From Nitrospirota bacterium (GTDB taxonomy: Bacteria; Nitrospirota; UBA9217): 64,000 bases of DNA. Of this stretch, positions 34,828 through 44,495 are shown piece after piece. Position 1 is the first letter of the stretch; each line of letters starts with the position of its first letter. The notes under the pieces are model-generated. The model saw only the letters and a program-made list of their open reading frames with translations, ran no database searches and had not been told where the DNA came from. The DNA is taken from assembly GCA_029858565.1 (NCBI GenBank), contig JAOUEV010000004.1, positions 62,001 through 126,000 of the forward strand, written 5' to 3'. A program made the position numbers and the translations under genes.

Positions 34828-35662
34828 CAAGAACAGCGCAGCAGGGAAAGGCCACCGACTGCTCTTCCTTGCCGGTGTCCTGTGCATTATCGCCTCTCTC
34901 TGCGTTTTCCCTGTCCGTGTGCTGGTGGGCGCTCTCTTTTTTGCGAATGCCCAGGCCCTGATGCAGACCGGCGCCGGAACGCTCGCGGATAGTCCGACCA
35001 GTGAAGGTCCTTTCGCGGGAGATCCCGTGGAGATCCAACGGCAGTTGGAGAGCGCTTTAGCGGCGGACCCCGGGCAGGCGCGGTATTCCAAGGCGCTGGC
35101 GGACCTACACTTCAAGCTCGGTAAATGGTCGGAGGTCATGGCCGTGGTCTCCGGCTCCGAGGTCATACACGGTTTCGACGCGACGAAGCACTACGCAAAA
35201 GTACAGGAACATCTGCGCCATGCCATTGAGCTGGAACCGTTCAATGCGGGGCATTATCTGGCGTTCGGCATGCTGCAGCTTCAGAACGGAGAAACGGCGG
35301 CAGCACAGCACTTCGCAACAGCAAATGCCCTGCGGCCGGTGGACGTTGTGCAGCGGTACATTATTGCAAGAGGATACCTTCTCGCCCACTTGAATGATCA
35401 CGCTCTTGCTGAAGCGCGTGCCATGGCATCGAATGATGACAGCTATCGCCTTCCGGAAGGGGCCGTACGCAGGGACTTTGCAAAGACAGCGGCCGATGAA
35501 ACTGAGTCGTCCGTGAAGAACAGTTATCTCTATAGGGCGCTCGAGATCGCCTGGCGCGCGTCAGACAGGGACCGGATGGTAGTGCGAAGCATCGTCCCGC
35601 TGAACGATGAGGCGCTGGAGGTTGCCGACCGCTTCTTCGAGGATAAGGGGCTGGATGAGTAG
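34817..35662 (+). CDS. Membrane-anchored TPR-like protein
   Basis: A 281-residue protein with one N-terminal helix (about 15-40) followed by helical repeats resembling TPRs ([21 protein letters not shown], then [22 protein letters not shown]). It is probably anchored to the inner membrane and faces the periplasm. TPR partners often accompany Wzy-type proteins, sometimes as separated parts of Wzy_C-TPR fusions; its position directly after the Wzy_C gene fits this. Alternative start GTG at 34811. Confidence 0.72.
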   Translation: MRSDKNSAAGKGHRLLFLAGVLCIIASLCVFPVRVLVGALFFANAQALMQTGAGTLADSPTSEGPFAGDPVEIQRQLESALAADPGQARYSKALADLHFKLGKWSEVMAVVSGSEVIHGFDATKHYAKVQEHLRHAIELEPFNAGHYLAFGMLQLQNGETAAAQHFATANALRPVDVVQRYIIARGYLLAHLNDHALAEARAMASNDDSYRLPEGAVRRDFAKTAADETESSVKNSYLYRALEIAWRASDRDRMVVRSIVPLNDEALEVADRFFEDKGLDE

Positions 35663-36350
35663 GCAACGGATTGGGAGAGAAGTCTTGAACGAAACGCCAG
35701 GGAAAGGCACCAATACGGTCTGGCATCATGCCACGGTCCAGCGCAAGAACCGCGAACAGCTGAACGGCCACCGCAGCGTGGCATTGTGGTTCACCGGCCT
35801 GTCCGGCGCCGGCAAGTCCACGCTGGCCCACGCCGTGGAAGAGCGGCTGCATGCGCTCTGGTGCCGGACCTACGTCTTTGACGGCGATAACGTCCGGCAG
35901 GGCCTGTGTTCGGATTTGGGCTTCACGAAGGACGACCGCAGCGAGAACATCCGAAGAATCGGGGAAATGGCCAGACTGTTCGTGGATGCAGGCATCATCG
36001 TCATGGCCGCGTTCATTTCCCCTTTCCGCGCGGACCGGGTGCGTGTCCGGGGCAGCATCGGGAATGACGACTTCATCGAGATCTACTGCAAGTGTCCGGT
36101 CGAAATATGCGAGCAGCGCGACATCAAGGGACACTACCGGCGCGCCCGGAGCGGCGAGATCAAGGAGTTCACGGGCATCTCGTCGCCCTACGAAGAGCCG
36201 GTGGCGCCGGAACTGGTGCTGGAGACGGGAACGCGGTCCCTGGAGGAATGCGTGGATGCTGTCATGGCCTATCTGGTCAGCCGGGGAATCGTCACCAGGG
36301 CATTCCCGGAGGACGTCCGGCGCAACGGGGAACAGGAGGATGCGGGATGA
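35655..36350 (+). CDS. cysC: Adenylyl-sulfate (APS) kinase CysC within the EPS locus
   Basis: A 231-residue kinase that phosphorylates APS to PAPS, the sulfate donor for sulfotransferases. The P-loop GLSGAGKS is at residues 48-55, followed by the DGDNVR substrate motif, [12 protein letters not shown] and FISPFRADR. All expected catalytic motifs are present, without a fused ATP sulfurylase. The ATG overlaps the previous stop by 8 bp, and its own stop overlaps the sqdB-type gene (ATGA). In this setting its job is probably PAPS supply for the sulfotransferase at 44496 rather than assimilation. A TTG near 35684 is a possible later start. Confidence 0.95.
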   Translation: MSRQRIGREVLNETPGKGTNTVWHHATVQRKNREQLNGHRSVALWFTGLSGAGKSTLAHAVEERLHALWCRTYVFDGDNVRQGLCSDLGFTKDDRSENIRRIGEMARLFVDAGIIVMAAFISPFRADRVRVRGSIGNDDFIEIYCKCPVEICEQRDIKGHYRRARSGEIKEFTGISSPYEEPVAPELVLETGTRSLEECVDAVMAYLVSRGIVTRAFPEDVRRNGEQEDAG

Positions 36351-37561
36351 GCAAGGGGAAGGTGGTGATCCTGGGAGGGGACGGGTTTTGCGGCTGGCCG
36401 ACATCGCTCTACCTGTCCCACCATGGGTACGACGTGACGATCGTCGACAATCTCAGCAGGCGGAACATCGACAACGAGCTCGAGGCGTATTCGCTCACGC
36501 CGATCCAGCCCATGGGGACGCGGCTCGCGGTCTGGACGGAGCGGACGGGCAGAACGATCTCCTTTGTGAACATCAACGTGGCGGAGAACTACCATCGCCT
36601 CCTGACGCTGCTCATGGAATTGCAGCCCGTAGCCGTGGTGCATTTTGCGGAGCAGCGCGCAGCGCCCTACTCCATGAAGAGCGCCTACCACAAACGGTAT
36701 ACGGTCAATAATAATATCAACGCCACCCATAATCTGCTCTGCGCCATAGTGGAGTCCGGCCTCGATACCCATGTGGTGCACCTAGGGACTATGGGGGTCT
36801 ATGGGTATGGCACAGCGGGAATGGAGATCCCCGAGGGATACCTGAAGGTTCTTGTCCGGGCCGAGGGGCTCGAGAAGGAACTGGAGATCCTTTATCCAGC
36901 AAACCCCGGCAGCATCTATCACATGACCAAGACGCAAGACGCGCTGCTGTTCTATTACTACAACAAGAACGACGGCTTGCGGATCACGGACCTGCACCAA
37001 GGGATCGTCTGGGGGACCAACACGGACGAGACGCTTCTAGACGAGCGGCTGATCAACCGCTTCGATTACGACGGTGATTACGGGACCGTCCTGAACAGGT
37101 TCCTGATGCAGGCGGCGATCGGCCACCCCCTGACCGTACACGGAATGGGGGGGCAGACCAGGGCCTTCATCCATATCCGGGACACGGTGAAGTGTATCAA
37201 ACTTGCCATCGAGAACCCTCCGGCGAAGTTCGAGCGGGTGCAGATATTCAACCAGGCAACGGAGACCCACACGGTGCAGGTCCTGGCGGAAAAGATCGCG
37301 GCCAAGACGGGGGCGAGGATCGTGCAGCTCGCCAATCCTCGTATCGAGGCTCCGGAGAACGACCTGCGGGTGTCCAACAAGAAGTTCCTGAATCTGGGGT
37401 TGAACCCGGTAACGCTCAATGACGGCCTGCTCGACGAGGTCATGCAGATTGCGTTCAAGTACAAGGACCGCTGCGACCGGTCGAAGATCCTGTGTACGTC
37501 GAAGTGGCGGGCGGATATCGATCTGGAGAACATCGTCAGTATCGACCAGAACGATAGGTGA
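36347..37561 (+). CDS. sqdB: UDP-sulfoquinovose synthase (SQD1/SqdB family)
   Basis: A 404-residue short-chain dehydrogenase/epimerase-type enzyme that joins sulfite to UDP-glucose to give UDP-sulfoquinovose. Family-specific features run the whole length: NAD loop GGDGFCGW (10-17), [12 protein letters not shown] (99-110), catalytic Thr148 in LGTMGVYG, Tyr191/Lys195 in YHMTK, then [15 protein letters not shown] and [19 protein letters not shown]. These match plant SQD1 and archaeal Agl3 far better than ordinary UDP-glucose epimerases. The gene is translationally coupled to cysC. The sugar is expected to go into the exported polymer or a glycolipid; no sulfolipid synthase (sqdD/sqdX) is present here. 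Confidence 0.92.
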   Translation: MSKGKVVILGGDGFCGWPTSLYLSHHGYDVTIVDNLSRRNIDNELEAYSLTPIQPMGTRLAVWTERTGRTISFVNINVAENYHRLLTLLMELQPVAVVHFAEQRAAPYSMKSAYHKRYTVNNNINATHNLLCAIVESGLDTHVVHLGTMGVYGYGTAGMEIPEGYLKVLVRAEGLEKELEILYPANPGSIYHMTKTQDALLFYYYNKNDGLRITDLHQGIVWGTNTDETLLDERLINRFDYDGDYGTVLNRFLMQAAIGHPLTVHGMGGQTRAFIHIRDTVKCIKLAIENPPAKFERVQIFNQATETHTVQVLAEKIAAKTGARIVQLANPRIEAPENDLRVSNKKFLNLGLNPVTLNDGLLDEVMQIAFKYKDRCDRSKILCTSKWRADIDLENIVSIDQNDR

Positions 37562-37652
37562 GCGAAGGTCTGGTCGCGCCGACATCGCGAGAGAATATTC
37601 CCTTGAGGCTGATGGCCCAACGTGGTCCGGCTTCGTATGCTGAGGTTGAAGA

Positions 37653-38126
37653 ATGATGCAAGTGGTCAGGTTGTTGTTCCGATTGAGATTGCGTATTCAT
37701 AGGATATTCTGGAGGATGCGTCTCGCAAGCCTTGGAAAAGGATCCACGATCTATCCGTATGTGGTTATCCACGGGGCGCAACATGTCGAGATCGGCAGCC
37801 GTGTCTCAATCGCGGAATTCGTGCATGTCTGGGGAGGTGGAAAAGTAATCATTGGCGATAATTCGATCATTGCTTCTCATGCTGCGATTACTTCAGTTAC
37901 CCATGACATCAAGGCCTCCGTCTTGTATCGTGATACGGTCAAGAAGATGCCGGTGAAGATAGGGAAAAATGTATGGATAGGATCAGGGGCGGTCATCATG
38001 CCGGGAGTGAACATCGGCGACAATTCGGTCGTGGGCGCTGGAGCTGTTGTGGACAGAGATGTTGAGCCAAGCACGGTTGTTGTCGGCATCCCGGCTAGAT
38101 TGTTGAGGAAGATTGCTGATGCATAG
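37653..38126 (+). CDS. Hexapeptide-repeat (left-handed beta-helix) acyltransferase
   Basis: A 157-residue protein with hexapeptide repeats (VEIGSRVSIAEFVHV, VIIGDNSIIASHAAI, VKIGKNVWIGSGAVIMPGVNIGDNSVVGAGAVV) ending GIPARLLRKI. This is the WcaF/NodL-type O-acetyltransferase fold, which uses acetyl-CoA. It probably O-acetylates the repeat unit. The histidine in SVTHDI is placed as the catalytic base. Base composition is visibly more AT-rich than the preceding genes. It overlaps the next gene by 8 bp. Confidence 0.88.
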   Translation: MMQVVRLLFRLRLRIHRIFWRMRLASLGKGSTIYPYVVIHGAQHVEIGSRVSIAEFVHVWGGGKVIIGDNSIIASHAAITSVTHDIKASVLYRDTVKKMPVKIGKNVWIGSGAVIMPGVNIGDNSVVGAGAVVDRDVEPSTVVVGIPARLLRKIADA

Positions 38127-39051
38127 GGCAGTTGGTATGGTGGCTTGTCCTTCGTGCGGACAGAGGACTGCAGAAAGAATAGGGGCTATTTATAGTACTG
38201 CTGGTCAGAAAGACGCTGGTGGTAAATCGATCGACGACGAAGCCGCATTATGGCGTTGTCGGGAATGTTTTTTATTGTTTCGGCATCCGGCTCTGCCACA
38301 GGAAGAGTTGAACAGCTTCTATGTAACGGGGTCTCGGCCGGGATGGAGCTATCAGCCAGCTTTGCGCACAGATTGGCAGACCGCAAAACATCTTATCCAT
38401 TCTGTTCTGGGTCGGGGAACGGTCGTGGACATCGGTTGTTTTGACGGAACCTTTTTAGCACAACTCGGGTCATCGTATGAGAAATACGGCGTCGAACCGA
38501 ATGAAAAAGCGCGATCGGCAGCCCGGGAGAAGGGGATCCATATCCTTGCCCGTGATGTTGAAGAGTTCTGCTCGTTGGGGAGACAATACGATATTATTGT
38601 GGCTTTCGATGTTGTCGAACACTTTGCCGATCCCCTTGGCCTGCTTGTGAAGCTCGAACGATCCCTTGCCCCTCGGGGCTTGATCATCCTGTCTTCTGGA
38701 AATGCAGACGCTCTGCCCTGGAGATTGATGAAAGGTCGTTATTGGTATTGCTCGTTGCCGGACCACGTCTCGTTTATCAGTCCTCCGTGGGTTCGGCAGG
38801 CAGCTCGCAAATCAAATCTAACGGTCATTAGCATGACACGGATCAGCCATGCAATCACGCGTTTTAGGTATCTGCAGGTTGTTGCGGGATTCATGATGAG
38901 CGCGATCTACCTGATATCTCCCCATCTGATACGCATGCTGAGAAAGATCAAAAAGGCCGTCACCGCTGGCCGCATTGCGATGGATGAGTTCGCTCCGCCG
39001 GTCTGGAGAGGAGTAAAGGATCATCTGCTAGTTGTTTGCGAGAAAAAGTGA
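38119..39051 (+). CDS. SAM-dependent methyltransferase with N-terminal Cys pairs
   Basis: A 310-residue protein. The N-terminus has two CPSC/CREC pairs that could bind zinc, as in many sugar C- or O-methyltransferases. The Methyltransf_23-type core follows with SAM motif I VVDIGCFDGTFLAQLG (near 98) and later VAFDVVEHFADP. A C-terminal extension contains a hydrophobic segment. The ATG at 38119 follows GAGGAA and overlaps the acyltransferase stop. It probably methylates a sugar of the repeat unit. Confidence 0.85.
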   Translation: MHRAVGMVACPSCGQRTAERIGAIYSTAGQKDAGGKSIDDEAALWRCRECFLLFRHPALPQEELNSFYVTGSRPGWSYQPALRTDWQTAKHLIHSVLGRGTVVDIGCFDGTFLAQLGSSYEKYGVEPNEKARSAAREKGIHILARDVEEFCSLGRQYDIIVAFDVVEHFADPLGLLVKLERSLAPRGLIILSSGNADALPWRLMKGRYWYCSLPDHVSFISPPWVRQAARKSNLTVISMTRISHAITRFRYLQVVAGFMMSAIYLISPHLIRMLRKIKKAVTAGRIAMDEFAPPVWRGVKDHLLVVCEKK

Positions 39052-39218
39052 GGAGGGTGTGACGGCTCGAAGTTGACTCGTGCTGTGGTGGCGGCTATGC
39101 TGCGCGTGAAGGGCTAATCGATTATCGCGGTTTTCGATGCGGATCTCCGGTCCTGAAGGACGCCATCGTATAATCTAGCGTATAATTCGGCATGTTTCTA
39201 GAAAGGTGAGAGTTTGTT

Positions 39219-40748
39219 GTGGAAGACAAGCAGGCTGTGACCCAAAATGCTTTCTATGCAGTGCTGCAGGTCGTGCTGTCGGGCGTCATGCTCTTCCTTT
39301 TTTATCGATATCTGTATTCGGTAATCGGTATTGAACAGGTCGGGATCTGGTCGCTGATCCTGGCGATGACGTCACTTTCGAGTATCGCCAACCTGGGTTT
39401 TGGTGGAAGTCTTGTGAAGTATGTTGCTCAGTATCACGCCAGGGGAGATCAGGATGCGATCAATGATGTTGTGGCGACAGCCGTTATCACCGTAGGCATC
39501 GCGGTGGCAACGGTTTTAATCCTGGCATACCCGTTCGCTGAAGCTCTGGTCGGAATGGTTGTTCAACGACAGTATGCGGAAAGAGCGGCTTCGCTGCTGC
39601 CCTACGCTATCGTATCTTTGTGGATCGGATCTCTCGGAAACATGTATGCTGCGGTACTGGAGGGCTATCATCTGGCTTATCTGAAGAGTGTGATATTTTT
39701 GGCGGGGCAGGCACTGAACCTTCTTTTGAGCATGCTGATGGTGTCACACCATGGTCTCTTCGGGCTTGCGTATGCACAGATCATACAAGCAGCATTCGTG
39801 GTTGCTGCAACCATGATCGTTCTCAAAACAAAGGTGCCGAGCATGAGGGTCGTTCCTGGTATGTGGAAAAAAGAACGCTATCGGGAGATGAAGAATTATG
39901 GTTTTAACGTGCAGGTGAATTCTGTTGCGATCATGCTGTATGATCCGATCACGAAGGCGCTCCTGTCGAAATATGGTGATATTTCGATCGTTGGCTTCTT
40001 TGAGATGGCGAATAGGACAGTTCTCCTGTTCCGAGCCGTGCTGGTCAACGCCAACCGGGTCTTGGTGCCGACGATCTCACGCGCGATGGAAAGCGTCAAC
40101 GTCCCCCTGAATAAAATTTATAGTCTGTCCTATGAATTGATCTTGTATCTATCGGTGCCGATATTTGCCGGCCTTATTGCTTTCGCGCCCTCTGTCGCCC
40201 ATCTGTGGACCGGAGCATATAATGACCGGCTTTCAAGCATGATCATGATCCTCTCTCTGGGATGGTTCGTGAATATTCTTGCCGGTCCCGCATATTTTAT
40301 GAATATGGGAACGGGAGATCTGTCGATGAACACGATTAGCCATGTGGTCATTGGACTCGGGAATCTCCTGTTGGGACTTGCGGCCGGAGTGCTCCTCGGC
40401 GGACAATACATAGTGTGGACGTGGACATTGTCGCTCGGCGCAGGAAGCCTGATGATCCCGATCAGCTATCAGCGAAAGAACAGCCTCCCTCTATCGTCAC
40501 TGCTGCCAGCTACGAGCAGGATGCTCGCACTTTCCTGTACAGTCGGTGCCGTATTGTCGTTGCTGGTATATCATGGATATCATGAAAGCCTGCCGTTCTT
40601 CCAGTTGCTGGCAGGAACGGTTCTTGTGTATTGCGCGATCATCTTTCCTTCTCTTTGGAAGCATCCTGCGCGCAGCAGGCTTTTTGAGATGACGGGTCAC
40701 TTGCGTGGCTTGAGTGCAGGCAAAGATCAAAATCATGAAGATGCGTAA
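39219..40748 (+). CDS. Oligosaccharide flippase (Wzx, MATE/MVF superfamily)
   Basis: A 509-residue protein with about 14 membrane helices in the RfbX/Wzx pattern (FYAVLQVVLSGVMLFLFYRYL, then GIEQVGIWSLILAMTSL, and TVLLFRAVLVNANRVLVP). It flips undecaprenyl-linked repeat units across the inner membrane. It starts at GTG 39219, which follows GAAAGGTGAG. The 167-bp gap before it contains two TATAAT boxes (39169 and 39181) but no convincing -35, so an internal promoter is possible. Confidence 0.9.
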   Translation: MEDKQAVTQNAFYAVLQVVLSGVMLFLFYRYLYSVIGIEQVGIWSLILAMTSLSSIANLGFGGSLVKYVAQYHARGDQDAINDVVATAVITVGIAVATVLILAYPFAEALVGMVVQRQYAERAASLLPYAIVSLWIGSLGNMYAAVLEGYHLAYLKSVIFLAGQALNLLLSMLMVSHHGLFGLAYAQIIQAAFVVAATMIVLKTKVPSMRVVPGMWKKERYREMKNYGFNVQVNSVAIMLYDPITKALLSKYGDISIVGFFEMANRTVLLFRAVLVNANRVLVPTISRAMESVNVPLNKIYSLSYELILYLSVPIFAGLIAFAPSVAHLWTGAYNDRLSSMIMILSLGWFVNILAGPAYFMNMGTGDLSMNTISHVVIGLGNLLLGLAAGVLLGGQYIVWTWTLSLGAGSLMIPISYQRKNSLPLSSLLPATSRMLALSCTVGAVLSLLVYHGYHESLPFFQLLAGTVLVYCAIIFPSLWKHPARSRLFEMTGHLRGLSAGKDQNHEDA

Positions 40749-41436
40749 GCTGCTTAAAAACATCACGCATTCCTTTGGCATCGATGTGCGCAGGCATGCC
40801 GGGAACAAATATGTCTGGCTTCAATCGCAGAACATCAGGACCGTGCTCGATATCGGTGCAAACGAGGGACAGTTTGCCCTCGAGCTTCGTCAGTATTTGC
40901 CTGATGCGGCCATCCATTCATTTGAGCCGGTTCGAGATGCATTCTGTCTCTTGGAAAAGAATCTGAAAGGTAAGCGAGGTCATTTTCTCTACAATTACGC
41001 ACTGGGAGAGGCGGCTGAGGCCATCCCCATCCGGAGGAACACATTTTCGCCTGCCAGCTCGTTCTTGAGGTCAAGCGAGCTGTCGAAAGCTGCTTACCCT
41101 TTCCTCGAAGAGATCGCAAAGGAAGTCGTAGATGTCAGAAAACTTGATGATGTCTATCCGTTGCTTTATCAAGATCGCGAGCTTATGATAAAAATGGATG
41201 TCCAAGGGTACGAGGATAGGGTCGTTCGAGGAGGCCATAGCGTTTTTCAACAGGCGAAGATCGTCATTTCTGAGGTCTGCTATCAACCACTCTATGAGGG
41301 GCAGCCCCTGTTCGCTGATCTGTATGAGCTGTTCCTGGGGATGGGGTACCACTACTGCGGAAATATCGAGATGACCCAACATAGAAGAACGGGAATGCCT
41401 CTCTTTGCCGATGCGGTTTTTATGAGGGGAGATTAG
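40735..41436 (+). CDS. FkbM-family methyltransferase
   Basis: A 233-residue SAM-dependent enzyme. Motif I is TVLDIGANEGQFALELRQ (near 38), followed by IHSFEPVRDAFCLLEKN and the FkbM-specific IKMDVQGYEDRVVRGG. Such enzymes O-methylate sugars in capsules and antibiotics. The ATG at 40735 lies within the last codons of the flippase gene, so the two are co-translated. Confidence 0.9.
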   Translation: MKMRKLLKNITHSFGIDVRRHAGNKYVWLQSQNIRTVLDIGANEGQFALELRQYLPDAAIHSFEPVRDAFCLLEKNLKGKRGHFLYNYALGEAAEAIPIRRNTFSPASSFLRSSELSKAAYPFLEEIAKEVVDVRKLDDVYPLLYQDRELMIKMDVQGYEDRVVRGGHSVFQQAKIVISEVCYQPLYEGQPLFADLYELFLGMGYHYCGNIEMTQHRRTGMPLFADAVFMRGD

Positions 41437-41437
41437 T

Positions 41438-42742
41438 ATGCGGGCATCGCTGTATCCCCCCCTCCTGCTGATATCGTTGAGTTATCTTGTCCCTCGCCTG
41501 TCTCACGTAGGCGGCGCTATCCCTATGATTATCCAGGCTGGTATCGTGTTGGTAGTGTTCTATTATTCGCTCGTGACGCTATTTCTTCGGTCTTCCCGCT
41601 ACGCACCGCGGACCGGCAAAGGGCTGTATCGTAGCCAAGTCAAGTATATCGTATTGTTTACCGTTTTTGTAGTCCTGAGCATTATCGCCATGCTGAAGGG
41701 TCTTGAACGCGAATACGGTCTGCGGTATGTCATTGGAGACACGTACAAGTTCCTGATACCGCCAGTTTGCATTTATTATTTTTACCTTGTAATACGAAAA
41801 AGCGCGGAATACGAGGATATCTTGTATGCTTATTATTGGCTCGCAGTGGTCATGCAGGTGCTCATGCTTGTGCCGTATATGGCAGGAATTCTGAAAACAA
41901 ATGACAGGATATTTTCTGTCAATAATTTGCCCCTTGTGCTGATGCTGGGTTACTTTTTCAGGGAACGGAGCAGGCGTGTTCGTCCTGCACAATGGCTGAT
42001 GCTGTTCACCATTCCTGTATATATCTATTTCACCCAGTCGCTTTCACTGTTTGTATCTCTCAGCGTGGTGCCTCTCTTGACGATTGTGCTCTACCGATAT
42101 AGTGGGAGGCGGCTGGCCCTCTTTCTTGTGGGCATTCTAATTTTTTCATGCACGATGATATATGTTATGCTCTATCGGGGCGATTTCATCGGAGAGATTC
42201 TCCCGAGAAAGTATGCGGATTATTACCTCTCAGGAAAGTTCGTGGGATTGCAGAACGCGGCGTCAACAGAGGCGAAACTGGAGATGATCGCCGGAAGCAG
42301 GTTTGCTGAACCGAAAGGGATTGTCGGGGAAATATCGGATGGTAAGCTGATGACCATGCTTGTCGGTGCGGGGATGGGAAGTACGTTTACCTCGACATCG
42401 GTGACCGGGCTGAAGAGGACATGGACAGGCGAGGATCACTTCGTGCATGCTGGGGTGACGGAATCTCTGCTGCGGACGGGAGTGCTGGGAGCGGTTCTTT
42501 ACGTGCTCATTTCCCTCCTCTTTGTAGGGGTAGGACTGCAGATGCGTAGATATAATATCATCGCGGCGTTGAGCGCTTCAAAAGTGTTGACGGATTTCCT
42601 GTTCATGATCGTGACGACATGGCTGGGGAATGAATTTATGGTATTCTTCCTTGTAGCTTACTTGCTCAGTTTGAGCAGGGAACAGTGGGAGGTCCGGCGC
42701 GCTGAAGATGTTTTGCAGCCGACGGTTGGTATGGCCATATGA
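41438..42742 (+). CDS. O-antigen polymerase-like membrane protein (Wzy)
   Basis: A 434-residue protein with about 11 membrane helices and a long periplasmic loop around 230-350. Sequence conservation in this family is low, so the call rests on topology, length and position among Wzx, transferase and methyltransferase genes. The loop ends in GAGMGSTFTSTSVTG and HAGVTESLLRTG, like other Wzy/O-antigen ligase-type proteins. It is probably the repeat-unit polymerase, leaving the Wzy_C protein at 33370 for ligation or a parallel role. The start lies one base after the FkbM stop. Confidence 0.72.
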   Translation: MRASLYPPLLLISLSYLVPRLSHVGGAIPMIIQAGIVLVVFYYSLVTLFLRSSRYAPRTGKGLYRSQVKYIVLFTVFVVLSIIAMLKGLEREYGLRYVIGDTYKFLIPPVCIYYFYLVIRKSAEYEDILYAYYWLAVVMQVLMLVPYMAGILKTNDRIFSVNNLPLVLMLGYFFRERSRRVRPAQWLMLFTIPVYIYFTQSLSLFVSLSVVPLLTIVLYRYSGRRLALFLVGILIFSCTMIYVMLYRGDFIGEILPRKYADYYLSGKFVGLQNAASTEAKLEMIAGSRFAEPKGIVGEISDGKLMTMLVGAGMGSTFTSTSVTGLKRTWTGEDHFVHAGVTESLLRTGVLGAVLYVLISLLFVGVGLQMRRYNIIAALSASKVLTDFLFMIVTTWLGNEFMVFFLVAYLLSLSREQWEVRRAEDVLQPTVGMAI

Positions 42743-43542
42743 TGCCGGCGAGGCTTAAAGTGAGTGTCATTACGGTCTGCCTCAATGCCGTACGAGAGCT
42801 CCCGGAGACCTTGCGAAGCGTCAGGGAACAGACATATCCCCTCATGGAATCGATCGTCATTGACGGAGGGTCAGAGGACGGAACGCTCGAGTATCTTCAG
42901 TCGCTAAATCCGCAGCCGGACGTCCTGATATCAGAGCCTGATCACGGGATCTACGATGCCATGAATAAGGGCATCGTTGCTGCGACAGGCGACTACATCA
43001 TATTCATGAATGCCGGTGACTCCTTCCGGCATCCTTCGGTGCTGAAGGACGTGTTTGGCGACGAGTTTGTGGTCTCTCAGAGGCCGAAAATCATTTCCGG
43101 ACGGGTGCAGTTCTCTTTGAAGGGGGAGCTGCTGGACTTGCATCGCCCTCGAACAGTAGGGCAGGAAGGACCGGGATTGCCCCATCAGGCAACGTTCATG
43201 GCTGCTGATCTGCTGAAGAACAACCGATTTGACACGCATTACCGATTCGCAGGGGATTACGAGCTCTGGCGCAGGTTAAAGAAGCAAGGGCTGTTCTTGG
43301 TCCATTATATTGACCGGACCGTTTCCGTTTTTTCACTTGGAGGAGTTTCGACATCTGCGAAGAACGATCCTATGCGCTATCTGGAGCGGGCTTTCGTGGA
43401 TTCCCGGTATGCCGGCAGGTTCTCGCTATGGCAGATGATCGTGTTGGCCGGCAAGACGGTGATACGGCGCATGCTGTACACGATGATGCCTCATAGGTTA
43501 TATCATATCCTCCTTCGAAAGAGCTGGATATTCCGGTCATGA
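42739..43542 (+). CDS. Glycosyltransferase family 2
   Basis: A 267-residue GT-A transferase. It has the N-terminal nucleotide-sugar fold (KVSVITVCLNAVRELPETLRSV), the acidic IDGGSEDGT segment, EPDHGIYDAMNKGI and DYIIFMNAGD, where the metal-binding Asp usually sits. This DHGIYDAMNKG subtype resembles WcaE/WcaA-like colanic acid transferases. No membrane segment is present; the C-terminal part is basic. It overlaps the Wzy-like gene by 4 bp. Confidence 0.9.
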   Translation: MMPARLKVSVITVCLNAVRELPETLRSVREQTYPLMESIVIDGGSEDGTLEYLQSLNPQPDVLISEPDHGIYDAMNKGIVAATGDYIIFMNAGDSFRHPSVLKDVFGDEFVVSQRPKIISGRVQFSLKGELLDLHRPRTVGQEGPGLPHQATFMAADLLKNNRFDTHYRFAGDYELWRRLKKQGLFLVHYIDRTVSVFSLGGVSTSAKNDPMRYLERAFVDSRYAGRFSLWQMIVLAGKTVIRRMLYTMMPHRLYHILLRKSWIFRS

Positions 43543-44444
43543 GCGTTCAGGAGGGCGGGATCAGATTGCGGCAGGAAGACCGGCAAACTCATGGGGGCGG
43601 ATGGCGCAGGATATTCGCATTCATTCTGATTAAACTGACTGTTGTTATTCTTTGTTCGAACGGCCTGGCCATCGCAAAGCCGGGGAGCAATGACCGCCTC
43701 GTCCTGATGTGGCAGGTCCAGAACACCGTCTCCGACGAGGAGCTGGTGGTCCTGAAGCGTAAGGGCGTCAATCTCGTGCAGTCCTTTCCGCTGATAACCT
43801 GGCGAGACGCCGAGATCCGGTCCTATCTCGACCGGATGCATAAGTTCGGATTTGGCGTCGTCATGACGGTTGTGTCCATGTCCGAAAAAGGGCCGTCGGG
43901 TTGGTCCATCAGGGAATCAGCACTGGTGGGCTTCATCCGGAAATGGCGGACCCATCCTGCCGTGTTCGCATGGCATACTTTTGATGAGCCGAGCAATCGG
44001 GGCGTGGCCGAAGTGCCGAAAGAGCTCCAGGAGCGCGTTTATGGACTGGTGAAGTCTATCGATCCAGACCATCCGGTCATGATCTCGTGGAACGGTACCT
44101 CTTTCTGGCACTACCGGTTCTTTTCAGAGCAGGCGTTCGATGTGCTGGATCTGCACGCTCATATCACTGATACGGTCGGACGCCGGCAGGCGGCGCTGAT
44201 AAACGAGTTCCGCAAACGGAGAGCCAGGGATTACCCAGTCATTGTGACGATAGCGACGGTCTATCGTCCCGGGAACAAGCCGCTTCCGGAAGATGCCGTC
44301 ATTCAGCAATATCGCTACTTCTTCGGTGAGAACGTTGTGACACGGAACATCGGCTTTTACGGCTGGGACCTGTCGAGGAATATCGGTATCCGCAAGGACA
44401 CGAGTCTCCTGTCGCAGTTTCTGGACCTGGAGCTGACAAAGTAG
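43539..44444 (+). CDS. Exported TIM-barrel glycoside-hydrolase-like protein, unknown specificity
   Basis: A 301-residue protein. An N-terminal anchor (about 25-45) is followed by a fold that reads as a glycosidase-type TIM barrel: LVLMWQVQN at strand 1, KGVNLVQSFPLITW, FGFGVVMTVVS, then FAWHTFDEPSNRG, where the Glu of DEP sits where GH clans place the acid/base, and HPVMISWNGTSFWHY and LDLHAHI. I do not recognise the family. The chain ends 51 bp before the sulfotransferase gene. It could trim or edit the polymer in the periplasm, or be a polymer-binding relic. Confidence 0.65.
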   Translation: MSVQEGGIRLRQEDRQTHGGGWRRIFAFILIKLTVVILCSNGLAIAKPGSNDRLVLMWQVQNTVSDEELVVLKRKGVNLVQSFPLITWRDAEIRSYLDRMHKFGFGVVMTVVSMSEKGPSGWSIRESALVGFIRKWRTHPAVFAWHTFDEPSNRGVAEVPKELQERVYGLVKSIDPDHPVMISWNGTSFWHYRFFSEQAFDVLDLHAHITDTVGRRQAALINEFRKRRARDYPVIVTIATVYRPGNKPLPEDAVIQQYRYFFGENVVTRNIGFYGWDLSRNIGIRKDTSLLSQFLDLELTK

Positions 44445-44495
44445 GGAACAATCGGATGCTTTTCCCGGCAAGGAACCGGGAAGGGGGGCGGAGAA

